Part shown: positions 1-9,199 of the stretch, piece after piece
Numbering within the stretch: position 1 is the first letter of the stretch
Layout of the letters: each line of letters opens with the position of its first letter
From: Dactylis glomerata
Taxonomy: Eukaryota > Streptophyta > Magnoliopsida > Poales > Poaceae
Direction of reading: 5' to 3'
Assembly: GCA_007115705.1 (NCBI GenBank)
Contig: QXEO01001801.1
Location: forward strand, 270,094-334,093
Length of the DNA stretch: 64,000 bases
Made by a program: the position numbers and the translations under genes
Notes under the pieces: generated by a model
The model's input: the letters and a program-made list of their open reading frames with translations, nothing else
What the model was told of the DNA's origin: nothing
The model's database searches: none

Positions 1-412
1 TTGCCGATTGTTTTAGGGTTTTCCATCCCGAGGCTTCTTATAGGCGAAGGGGCGTCGTCAGGAGTGGACCAGGGGCTCCTCACCACAGGTGGGCACGGCC
101 AGGGCTTGGGCCGCCCCCCTCATGGTGAGGTTGCCCTCTGGCCCCCCTCCGGCTCTCCTTCGGTCCTTGTCCTCCGTCCGGGAAAAATAGGAGTTTCGGT
201 GGTCGTTTTGTCCAATTCTGAGAATATTTCCTGTATAGCTTTTCTGAAACATAAAAACAGAAGGAAACAAGGAACTGGCACTGTGGCATCTTGTCAATTG
301 GTTAGTTCTGGAAATCGCATAAAAATGCCACGAAGTGTAACGAAACACAAAGCAAATGGTGTAAAAACAAGCATGGAGCATCAAAAATTATAGATACGTT
401 TGAGACATATCA
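1..412 (-). mobile_element. Partial 3' LTR of a minus-strand Ty3/gypsy element
   Basis: Read on the minus strand, the LTR begins at 412 with TGATATGTCTCAAACGTATC and runs off the left window edge. The same beginning and the following 300 or so bases recur in the LTRs at 6533, 20518 and 25435 (plus strand) and at 30068 and 30349 (minus strand), so one LTR family is scattered over the first 30 kb. The adjoining purine tract at 413-427 places the internal region to the right, which makes this the 3' LTR of a minus-strand copy. The rest of the copy lies outside the window. Confidence 0.8.
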
Positions 413-892
413 AGCATCCCCAAGCTTAACTCATGCTCGTCCTTGAGTAGGTAAGTGATAACAAAAGAATAATTTTTGAGGTGACATGCACCATCACAAT
501 CTTGATCATTTATGTAAAGCATTGAGTGCTGACATCAAAGAACTTAAAACATGGGCATGAAAGACATAATCTTGATAGAAGAACCTTAGCAACCATGTTA
601 TAACAAGAAAAAGAACATAAACAAAAGATCATGAATAATGAAACAATGAAAGTCAAACGTGTGTTCAAATCATATGGAAAAACATAGCAAATGGTTTTCA
701 GTTTGTCCTTCATGGAATAGCAAAACATAAATGCATAGGACACCTTCAAGTTTAAGAGGGCGACTAGATACAAATAATTTAAGAACAAGTGAAACCAAAA
801 TCATGAATCAATCAATAATAAACTTTGGGACTATGCACATTAAACTTAGAATGACAACTATGCTCTCTTAGACGGTGCATAAAGGTAGAATC
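413..892 (-). mobile_element. 3' internal fragment of the same gypsy element, starting with its polypurine tract
   Basis: On the minus strand the sequence ends with AAGCTTGGGGATGCT directly before the LTR, a good polypurine tract. The segment is the reverse complement of 20040-20517, which occupies the same place (just before a 3' LTR) in another copy. The similarity stops near 892, just after the shared GACGGTGCATAAAG, where an unrelated GC-rich sequence begins, so the element is broken there. The small minus-strand ORF in this stretch has no recognisable domain and I do not regard it as coding. Confidence 0.7.
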
Positions 893-1540
893 TACTAGCT
901 CCCTAACTGCATCCCGCTTAGCTGACTCATTCAGGCCCCTCGGGTTCCAGTTCGGCCGGAACAGTGCACCGAATGCGGCCCAGCCAGAGTACCTAATCCG
1001 GCCCAGCCGGTACCAAAAGGGGGTGGCCTGGGGAGAAATCCCGGCCAGGCCGGATTCTCCTAATCCGGCCCAGCCGGGTGTTGCACTGGGAGAGGCCCAG
1101 CCGGGACTGCGGGTGAAGAGGCCCAGCCGGGCGCACCGGCCCAGCCGGGGGAAAGGCGCCAGGAGGCTCACGCCGGGGCAGTCGCGGGGCGGGAGCCCAG
1201 GCAGGGCGCCGGCCCAGCCAGGTTGGTTCGCGGGGCGGGAGCCCAAGCTGGGCGCCGGCCCAGCCGGGTTGGCTTATGCCGGCCCAGCCGGGAGGGAGGC
1301 TGCCGTCCCGGCCCAGCGGGATGCTCCGGCCTACGCTGTTTTATCCTGGCCCAGCTACGAATATTCCGGCCTGGGCTTCTTATATGCCGGCCTGGGCAGC
1401 TGTAATCCGACCAGGAGACTTATAATCCGGCCCAATCTTGCTGTTCATCTGCTTTTTAATATTCCTGCATATACAACTCGATATATAATGTATATATTAG
1501 TCATAACACCGGGGTACTTTGGTATACCCGGGGTCATATC
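893..1540. repeat. GC-rich segment with clustered CCGGC-CCA-GCCGG palindromes
   Basis: Between about 958 and 1440 the core GGCCCAGCC or a close variant occurs roughly a dozen times, often inside the hairpin-forming CCGGCCCAGCCGG. The spacing is irregular, so this is not a simple tandem array. A second palindromic pair, CCGGGGTAC/GTATACCCGG, lies near 1509-1531. Long ORFs cross this stretch on both strands, but they are a by-product of the GC-rich repeat and show no domain. The closest analogue in the window is the GGCCGGATTATCCGGCC cluster in the Sirevirus LTR at 60702-60890, so this may be an LTR fragment of a related element; that link is an inference from motif style only. Confidence 0.5.
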
Positions 1541-2251
1541 CCCGACAGATCAGCAATGTGGCGAAAGACATCTTCGATATCTCTGGGCAGGTTAGCTTGA
1601 TGAATAGTGAACCTTGGTGGATCACAGTTGTCTACGGGCCGCAGAGCACGGAGGAAAAAATTCAGTTCCTCGCAGAACTGTCGCTGAGTCGCGCCCAGTG
1701 CCCAGGTGCGTGGCTGATCATCGGTGACTTTAACATGATCCTTCGTGCGTCTGAAAAAAGCAATGAAAACCTCGATCGTGCGAACATGCGATGTTTCAGA
1801 GATTTTGTCAATGAGCAGGAGCTCAAGGAGTGCTACATGCATGGATGCCTATTCACATGGAGTAACAAGCGCCGCAGCCCGACCACGAATAAAATTGATC
1901 GAGCCCCGGTGTCTGTCGATTGGGATCTGGCGTTCCCAGACTCGCTCCTTCAGGCGATTACCTCCTCAATCTCTGACCATGCCCCCCTACACCTCTCTAT
2001 GACCGCGGTACTCAGGCTAAAAAAGCGTTTCAAATTTGAGACTTTTTGGCTTCAGTTGGAGGGTTTTGATCATGCTATTAAGGAAGGTTGGAAATGCGGG
2101 ACTGAAATTGTCGATCCTTTCCTTCGTCTGGACGCCTGTTATAGAAACCTGGCTGTCCACCTGCAAGCCTGGGGAGACAAGAAAATTGGTAACTTGAAGT
2201 TGCAAATCGGTCTTGCCAATCTGATCATTCATCGTTTTGACACGGCCCAGG
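1541..2251 (+). pseudogene. LINE ORF2, endonuclease part (5'-truncated)
   Basis: The translation has the apurinic-endonuclease-like domain of plant L1-type LINEs: EPWWITVVYGPQ near the start, the catalytic IIGDFNMIL, the FTWSNKRRSP motif and the terminal SDHAPLHLSM signature. In the family this domain nicks the target DNA to prime reverse transcription. The usual N-terminal part is missing, so the copy is 5'-truncated or overrun at about 1541. The frame is open to 2251, where a small LTR element is inserted; it resumes in the same frame at 5597 after one copy of the CCAGG target duplication. The predicted tail after 2251 comes from the inserted LTR, not from the LINE. Confidence 0.8.
2247..2251. 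repeat. Target-site duplication CCAGG (left copy)
   Basis: The five bases CCAGG just before the LTR at 2252 are repeated exactly at 5592-5596, just after the second LTR. Confidence 0.9.
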
Positions 2252-2727
2252 TGACGAGGGTTAACTCGACAAATGTCCTAGATGAAGGACTTAGGATCGG
2301 GGGAAGAGCAACGACTAGAGATTCCGGGATCGAGATTGGCACACGATGTACCCAGGTTCACGTCCCCGCGGTGGAGGATCGCTACATCCTGCTAGCAATC
2401 TAGTATATGGTCACAAGTGTTTACATGGTGCCGCCGTAGGCGGAGTATTGTATCTAGTCTATATCTAATCTATCTTGTATCTCTAGTATTGCTTGTCTAT
2501 GATATTCGATGTCTATGATATCTATTTTGTTCTCCCTCTAGGGGCACCCTTGCCTGGCTTTATATATGCAACCAGACCAAGGTTTTACAAGAGTTCTAGT
2601 CGAATACGGATTAGAGTCTTCCTTCTTCTACTCCAAGTCATCTTCGAGTCCTTGTACTTGTCCACCTCCTTAATGGGTCGGGCCCGGTATACTAATCCGC
2701 GGGTACCTGAAGGGCATACCCTCGTCA
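2252..2727 (-). repeat. 3' LTR of the 2252-5591 element
   Basis: It is 476 bp long. Aligned by eye with the copy at 5116-5591 it shows six differences, all transitions (about 98.7 % identity). On the minus strand it starts TGACGAGGGTATGCCC. A TATATAAAG-type TATA box on the minus strand lies near 2560-2570. Confidence 0.92.
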
Positions 2728-4100
2728 GTAGCCCTCGAGACTCAATTCGAGTTGCAGACTCGGGTTGAGTCTCAAAACTTCAAATCTTCGAATTCTTCAA
2801 TTCTTCGTCTTCTTTAGTTCTTTGACTTCTTCAAACTTCAACTTCTTGAATCTTCGATTTCTTCAATCTTCGACTTCTTTAATCATTAATTTCAAATGTA
2901 ATGCCCAAAATCGTCGGGTTCTTGAATCCGCTCTCCCGATGGGAGTAAATGTCGAGTTTATTTTCTGGTGCTTGCCACCGACAATGGACTCGAAATTTTC
3001 TTCCTCGCTCTTCATTGATGATCTTCTCGAAGTAAATCTTCATCGGGTGCGCGACCAGAGGTCCCGATGGGAGTAGCCCCCGAGGCTATGGTCGGATACT
3101 TGTAATCGATCATAGGCTCCAATTTTTTTCTTCTTCATCTCCTTTTGTTGAATTCTTTCTCAAAATTGTCTTTCTATCAGGTGCGCGGCCAGCGCTCCTG
3201 ATGGGAGTAGCCCCCGAGTCTATGTTCGGGTACTTGTAGCCGGGCATAGACTCAAGTTGTACTACTCGAAGAAGTTCGGCTCCTGTTGAAGGACTTGATG
3301 ATTTTGTCTACTCCTGCAGAAAATATGAATAATTATGAAATAATTTGTCTCTCGAAGAAATATTGCGTTTGCATATTGCAACAATGATGTAGTAGTATGT
3401 AAAACAAAAACTCGATATTTTTTGTGCAATTTTGTTGCTCGTACGTAAGACCCTTTCGTTAGCCTGATGCACTTCACGGCTCGATCAGCTACTCAGGTCA
3501 GACGTAATATGATGCGTTTGTCGTATTTGAATTTCAAGATACTTGTTAAGCCTTTTCGTTAGCCTGACGCCCAAGATTTTGGCCTTGCCAACCGTTAGTC
3601 GAGCTTCATGCGACTGTAAACTAAATTGACAAGTATTCGACAAGGAACGCCAGCTAGCTACTCGGGCTTTTACAATTTTTTCGAAGTCAATGATATGTAA
3701 GATAATTGTTCATGGCGGAGCCCCCGAGTGTCGGGTGTGGCAAAAGTAAATGATAACCGATTCTTGGAAGAGGAAAACTTAGCTTTTATCGGATGAGGCG
3801 TGGTCGGCGCGGCGTAGTCGACGATGACGTAGTCGAGTTATTGTCGTAGAATCACAATCACGATCGGAGGCGAAGTTGTTGTCGAGCCCCCGAGCGCTGT
3901 TGGGATCGTCGCGTTGCTGATGTCGACGAAATCGCAGGTCTTGAGTGTGAGTTTTCGTACTCAGGGGCAAGTTGATGTCGAGCCCCCGAGCGTTGCCGAT
4001 AGTTTGCGCGAGTGCGCGACGACGAGCCCCCGAACGTGGCAAGCCGTAGCCGACGAGGATGTAGTCGATAATGTTGGCGCCGAAGTAGTCGAATTATTTT
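2728..4100 (-). other. Non-coding interior with repeated CTCGGGGGCT purine blocks
   Basis: On the plus strand GCCCCCGAG or a near copy occurs at about 3077, 3211, 3721, 3887, 3981 and 4025, and a related GCCCTCGAG lies right beside the LTR at 2731. On the element's own strand these read CTCGGGGGC, like a polypurine tract before a 3' LTR. Two of them sit in a longer repeated block (about 3047-3118 and 3177-3250) that also contains GGTGCGCG-CCAG and GATGGGAGTAG. No ORF with a recognisable domain is present. Confidence 0.55.
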
Positions 4101-4900
4101 TCTCCGAGTTGTCCACGCGGTCCGGCGAGTAGTCGAAATATTTGTCTCCGAGCTATCCGTGTAGTGACTTGCTGCATGCCTTTTTCCTTGTTGCTTTGAT
4201 GCTTTCTTTTACTTGAGAGCTGCCAAGGTCTTCACGTGAGGTACCATCAGGAGGTCAGCTTGTTGGTCGCATGAAGTCGACGATATTTGCTTCGAACAGC
4301 TGGTCGCGCTGAATTTGTCGGAGTAGTTTCGTCATGGTCGCTTCTTGCAGCGTTGAGCTACACATCAATGCCAAGTTCCTGATTGATTTTTTTTTTGCGT
4401 ACTCATGCCGGATCAGGACGTCCTCCTAACTCAACCTTGCATTGGTAGTTGCTCCCGGTGAGATTGATTTCGTCTAGGACTCGATTCAATCGGCTAATTG
4501 ATTTTGTCGAGTAGCACTACTAGATGCACTGACTAGTTCTTGATTGGACGAGGCCGTAATTGTATATGCTCCTTTTCCTGATGCACGGATTTGTGACGAA
4601 CGGCAAAGCGTCGGCTATCAAGCTCAACCTCGCGTTGTTCTAAATCTTCGCGTCAGAATAGCAAGATCATCCAGCTTCCCGACAAATAGCACCTCTTTTC
4701 TTCAATGGATCTTGAATAGTGGAAACCCTAACCGGAACAGGGTGCTGCGCGCGATGCGCCGCCAGAAATCCCGATCCGATCCGATGTGCTGCATTCACGG
4801 GCACGATGTCGACGTAGAGCCCTGTGCAATCTAGATCTTCCAGCCCAAAACGATCTCACAAAAGTGAAGTTGCCATCGCGGGTTGTTGGTGGCGAATCTG

Positions 4901-4919
4901 GCTGCTGCTGCTGCTGCTG
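4901..4919. repeat. (GCT)n microsatellite
   Basis: There are about six GCT units. On the element's own (minus) strand they would read as a short glutamine run. Confidence 0.85.
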
Positions 4920-4930
4920 TCGGCAGTCGC

Positions 4931-5055
4931 AAAATTTGCTGATCTTATCGATGAAAAGTTTCCTGATCTTGTCGATGAAAAATTTGCTGATCTTGTCGAT
5001 GAAAAGTTTCCTGATCTTGTCGATGCAAAATTTGCTGATCTTGTCGATGAAAGCT
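4931..5055. repeat. 24-bp imperfect tandem repeat with alternating A/B units
   Basis: Units start at 4941, 4965, 4989, 5013 and 5037 with the core GATCTTGTCGATGAAAA. Alternate units end in GTTTCCT or ATTTGCT, which gives a 48-bp higher-order period. Each unit is eight codons long and stays open on both strands: on plus it reads DLVDEKF-x, on minus FIDKIxKx. The minus frame runs from the primer site without any ATG, so translation is doubtful. Confidence 0.8.
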
Positions 5056-5095
5056 TGAAGGATCCCGCCCGGATAACAAAATCCAGTCGCCGCGA

Positions 5096-5113
5096 TCCCC
5101 ACGGTCGGCGCCA
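5096..5113 (-). other. Primer-binding site of the 2252-5591 element
   Basis: On the minus strand TGGCGCCGACCGTGGGGA follows the LTR end after two bases (CA-AT-TGGCGCC). The same 18-mer follows the LTR at 55104. It is close to the primer sites complementary to the tRNA-Lys 3' end but not identical, so I do not assign the tRNA. Confidence 0.75.
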
Positions 5114-5115
5114 AT

Positions 5116-5591
5116 TGATGAGGGTTAACTCGATAAATGTCCTAGATGAAGGACTTAGGATTGGGGGAAGAGCAACGACTAGAGATTCCGGGATCGAGAT
5201 TGGCACACGATGTACCCAGGTTCACGTCCCCGCGGTAGAGGATCGCTACATCCTGCTAGCAATCTAGTATATGGTCACAAGTGTTTACATGGTGCCGCCG
5301 TAGGCGGAGTATTGTATCTAGTCTATATCTAATCTATCTTGTATCTCTAGTATTGCTTGTCTATGATATTCGATGTCTATGATATCTATTTTGTTCTCCC
5401 TCTAGGGGCACCCTTGCCTGGCTTTATATATGCAACCAGACCAAGGTTTTACAAGAGTTCTAGTCGAATACAGATTAGAGTCTTCCTTCTTCTACTCCAA
5501 GTCATCTTCGAGTCCTTGTACTTGTCCACCTCCTTAATGGGCCGGGCCCGGTATACTAATCCGCGGGTACCTGAAGGGCATACCCTCGTCA
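5116..5591 (-). repeat. 5' LTR of the 2252-5591 element
   Basis: It is 476 bp, pairs with 2252-2727 and abuts the primer-binding site. The right target copy CCAGG follows at 5592-5596. Confidence 0.92.
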
Positions 5592-5596
5592 CCAGG

Positions 5597-6532
5597 AGAC
5601 TAGGACCCTTTCACCTGAGGAGTGGTGGCTGAGAAAAACCCTGAAGCATGCAGTCCTTGGTTTGTCGTCCTTGGAGAGGACCATGGCTAGATAGTGCTCG
5701 AGGCTCCGTTGGCTCAAGGACGGGGATGCCAACACGAAGCTTTTCCATGCTGTAGTTAACGGCCGCCGCACGAAGAATTTCATCCCGGCCATTTGACATG
5801 AAGGCATGCTAATCATGGATCAAAAGCGTAAAGAAGACATTTTCTCCGATTACTACAACGGGTTGCTAGGAACAATCCAGAACAGAGATTACACCATGGA
5901 TCTACAGCTGTTAGGAGTTCAGGAACATGATCTGTCAGAGCTGGTGGATATCTTCTCCAAGGAAGAGATCTGGGGTGTGATTAAGGAGCTTCCACCTGAC
6001 AGAGTGCCGGGCCTAGACGGCTTTGTGGGTGCTTTCTATAAAAGGGCTTGGCCGATCATTAAGGGTGAAATCATGGCCGCCATGCTTAAGTTATACGTGG
6101 GTGATGGGCGCTTGTTTGGACGCCTGGATCGTGCCCTGATCACCCTCATCCCTAAGAAGCCAGGAGCAGAGGAAGTGGGTGACTTCCAGCTGATCAGCTT
6201 GGTGCATAGCTTCGCTAAGCTCTTCTCGAAGCTGCTTGCAAATTGGCTGCGGCCGAGGATGGAGAGTCTCGTCAGCAAGAATCAGTCAGCATTCATCAAA
6301 GGAAGGAACCTCCATGATAATTTCCTTCTCGTGCGATAGTTGGCGAGGAAGATCAACAGAAGAAAGGAGCCAGGTGTACTTCTGAAACTTGATCTTGCGC
6401 GAGCTTTTGACTCCCTCTCGTGGTCCTTTCTCTTTGAAGTTCTCGAGAGATTGGGCTTCTCTGTGATGGTTAGGCGTTGGATTGCGATCGCGTTTCGCAC
6501 GGCGACCACCAAAGTTGCGGTGAATGGAGCTC
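5597..6532 (+). pseudogene. LINE ORF2, reverse transcriptase part (continuation)
   Basis: This continues the LINE of 1541-2251. It contains the linker motif RLRWLKDGDANTKLFH, then the reverse-transcriptase motifs VPGLDGFVGAFYKRAW, LITLIPKKPGA, NQSAFIKGRNLHDNF and motif A LKLDLARAFDSLSWSFLF. It has in-frame stops at about 5692 (TAG), 5796 (TGA) and 6338 (TAG), each explainable by a C-to-T change of CAG or CGA, so it is dead. The frame is cut at 6532, before the catalytic YADD block, by the gypsy LTR that begins at 6533. Confidence 0.85.
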
Positions 6533-8167
6533 TGATACGTCTCAAACATATCTATAATTTTTGATGCTCCATGCTTGGTCTTACACCATTTGCTTAGTGT
6601 TTTGTTACACTTCGTGGTATTTTTATGCATTTTCTGGAACTAACCTATTAAAAAGATGCCACAGTGCCAGTTCCCTGTTTTATGCTGTTTTTGTGCTTCA
6701 GAAAAGTTACACAGGAAATATTCTTAGAATTGGACGAAACAAAAGCCAAACCTCCTATTATTTAATGAAGCTTCTAGAAGACCGAAGAGGAGACGGAGGG
6801 GGGCCACGAGCCGGCCACACAGTAGGGCGGCGCGGCCAGTCCCTGGCCCGCGCCCCCTATGTGTGAGACCGCCATGGTCCACCTCTGACGCTGCCCCTTC
6901 GCCTATAAAGACCCCCCGACGGGAAAACCTAAGTACCCGATCAATTTTTTAGAAACACATCGCGATCCGCCGCCGCCGTCGACCCGAGATCGGGAGGGTC
7001 CAGAAGCTCTTCCCGGCACCATGTCGGAGAGGGGAATCACCACCAGAGGTCTTCTTCATCGCCATGCTTGCCTCCGGCGCGATGAGTGAGTAGTCTACCT
7101 TGGACTATGGGTCCATAGCAGTAGCTAGATGGTTGTCTTCTCCACCATGTGCTTCATGTTTAGATCTCGTGAGCTGCCTTACATGATTGAGACTACCTTT
7201 ATGTAATTCTACATGTTGTGTTTGTTGGGATCCGATGAATATTGGTGTTATGTTAAGTTGATGTGCTAAATATTATCTTATGTTATCTCTATGTTGTTTA
7301 TGATCTTGCATGCTCTCCGTTGTTAGTAGCTATCTTGGCCAAGTAGATACTAGTGACTCCAAGAGGGGGTATTTATGCTCGATAGTTGGGTTCATGCCTC
7401 TATTTAATCTGGGGGAGTGACAGAAACCTCTAAGGTTATAGATGTGTTGTTGCCACTAGGGAGAAAACAACATTCTTGTGTCCAAGAACATTCATTTTGT
7501 TTACATTACACACTTTGCTTAATGCAGTTATCTGTTGTTCGCAACTTAATACCCGAGGGGTGTTCGGACGATATCCCCACGAGTGGATTAATAGTCATAG
7601 ATGCAGTTGGATGGCGGTCTATGTATTTTGTTGTAATGCCCAGAGTAAATCTCATAGTGATCCTCGTGACATATGCACGTTATCTTTATTCTATCAATTG
7701 CCCAACTGTAATTTGTTTACCCAGCATGTTGTTATTTATCTTATGGAGAGACACCACTAGTGAACTTTGGACCCCGGTCTAATTTCCTTTATATTGCTAT
7801 TACTGTTTACTTTTACTCGCACTATTTACTTTCTCGCATACTACTAATGTTTTCCACTTGATACGCTCAATCCTTTGTTTACAGCAAACCGGTGAGATTG
7901 ACAACCTCATCGTAAGTTGGGAGCAAAGTTCTTGGTTGTGTTGTGTGCAGGTTCCGCGTTGCTACTAGTTGAAGACGTGCTAACAAGTATCGTTAACGGC
8001 GCCCTTGTTGGAGTGTCACGAAGCTAGCAAGCATCACCTTCTGAAGTTTCGCTTTTTCCTACTGGATTCGATAAACCTTGGTTTCTTACTAAGGGAAAGA
8101 CTTGCTACTGTGCTCATCATACCTTCCTCTTGGGGTTCCCAACTAGGTGGTTATTCTGCCCGCATCA
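6533..8167 (+). repeat. 5' LTR (about 1635 bp)
   Basis: It starts TGATACGTCTCAAACATATC and ends ...CCCGCATCA. A TATA box TATAAAG lies at 6904-6910, after a GC-rich stretch, and probably drives element transcription. Short ORFs here lack domains. Confidence 0.85.
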
Positions 8168-8178
8168 AGCTATTTTTC

Positions 8179-8196
8179 TGGCGCCGTTGCCAGGGA
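8179..8196 (+). other. Primer-binding site, tRNA-Asp type
   Basis: TGGCGCCGTTGCCAGGGA lies 11 bases after the LTR end. It matches the complement of the plant tRNA-Asp 3' end (TGGCGCCGTTGCCGGGGA) except for one base. This primer is characteristic of Athila-related elements. Confidence 0.85.
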
Positions 8197-8329
8197 AAAA
8201 GAAGATTTCTGCAAGGGGACTTTCACACGCACATCCTTTACTTTGTTTTAGTTTTGCTTTAATTTATTTTTGCTTGCATCGTTTTTATCAAAAATACAAA
8301 AAAATTAGTTTCCTTTATAGTTGTTTATC

Positions 8330-9199
8330 ATGTCTAGTTTAGTTGCTACTACTATGTCGCCCGAGGAAATGATCTTCACTTTCAAACAAAAGAGTGAGGA
8401 GAGCTTTAAAGAAGCTTGGTCTAGAATTTATGATTGGCATGGAAAAACTAAACCAAAAATGACTTTGAGTTTGCTTCTTAGTTGCTTTTACTTTGGACTT
8501 GCTCTTCGTTATAGATATGCTTTGGATGCTACTGCAGAAGGAGATTTCCTTCATTGTGATTGAGATCAAGCCTTCAACATTATAAAAAAAAGTTGATTAC
8601 AATTTATAGTATGCCAACTGATTTTGATTCCTCTCTTGTGAGCATTTTTAATAGACTTAATACTCTTGAGACTCACACTGCTTGTTTGAATAATTGCTAT
8701 AGTACTTTGCGCCAGCATTTTGATTATGTGCCAACAAATTCTGAACCATCGAGTTGGTATCCTACGGTAAAAATCACCATTGGTGGTGAAACTTTTCATG
8801 CTCGTTGTGATATTATGTCTGAATTTTGTCTTATGCCAAAGGATGTTTATGAATCTTTGAGTATTTGGAAACTTTCTGAGGGGGGGAGAAGAAATTTCTC
8901 TTACTAATAATGCCACTATATTTCCCGTTAGAATAGCTGAAGGAGTTTATACAAAATTCCTAGGAAGAATGGTATCTACTGATTATCTTGTTATTGAATG
9001 TGTAGGGAAAGGAGAAATCACGCTTGGAAGGTCTCTACTAAAGCTCCTGGGCGCCGTTATAGATGTGGGAAAAGGCAATATAATATTCATCTCTCCACCT
9101 TGCAATAGTCACGTCTTTCCTAGAGTCAAGAGCAAAGGTAAGAAAGGAAGACGTAAGGCACCAGTTGACCCTAATGCTTCATCACTTGATATTACTTGA
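8330..9199 (+). pseudogene. Decayed gag-protease-like ORF of the gypsy element
   Basis: The reading starts at ATG 8330 (MSSLVATTMSPEE), with a gag-like segment FKQKSEESFKEAWSRI. It meets a stop at 8561, shifts frame in an A-run near 8585, shifts again in a G-run near 8880-8887 and ends at 9199 after a basic tail (KSKGKKGRRKAP). The middle and end resemble a retropepsin: WYPTVKITIGGETFHARCD, then GRSLLKLLGAVIDVGKG. The expected active site DTGA/DIGA is altered to CDIMSEF. The expected length and polymerase domains are absent, so this is a broken relic of a gag-protease-only element. Confidence 0.65.

Larger units (their letters stand above)
2252..5591 (-). mobile_element. Complete small non-autonomous Ty3/gypsy-type LTR element
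   Basis: It has two 476-bp LTRs with TGAYGAGGG...CCCTCGTCA ends and a 5-bp target duplication CCAGG. The primer site lies next to the right LTR and a purine-rich tract next to the left one, so the element is on the minus strand. Its 2.4-kb interior has no gag, protease, reverse transcriptase or integrase that I can recognise. The end of its LTR and its primer site match those of the gag-bearing element at 54838-59717, a plausible source of proteins for mobilisation (inference). It sits inside a LINE ORF whose reading frame is continuous once the element and one target copy are ignored. Confidence 0.92.

Noticed and set aside
1023..1595. 190-codon plus ORF as a gene
   Set aside because: It consists of translated GGCCCAGCCGG repeats (PAQPG-type peptides) and then runs into the LINE start; low complexity explains its length.
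2252..2403. C-terminal extension of the LINE endonuclease frame
   Set aside because: The bases after 2251 belong to the inserted LTR; the true continuation is at 5597.
4931..5055. CRISPR-like array
   Set aside because: Units are adjacent without spacers, in a plant retroelement; this is an ordinary tandem repeat.
4728..5114. 128-codon minus ORF as the element's gag
   Set aside because: The frame has no ATG (it opens at the primer site), contains a 24-bp tandem repeat and a glutamine run, and shows no gag motif.
8179..8196. tRNA gene at the TGGCGCC motifs
   Set aside because: Only the 18-base complement of a tRNA 3' end is present, beside an LTR; no cloverleaf can be formed. The same holds for 5096, 42812, 45797, 48577 and 55107.
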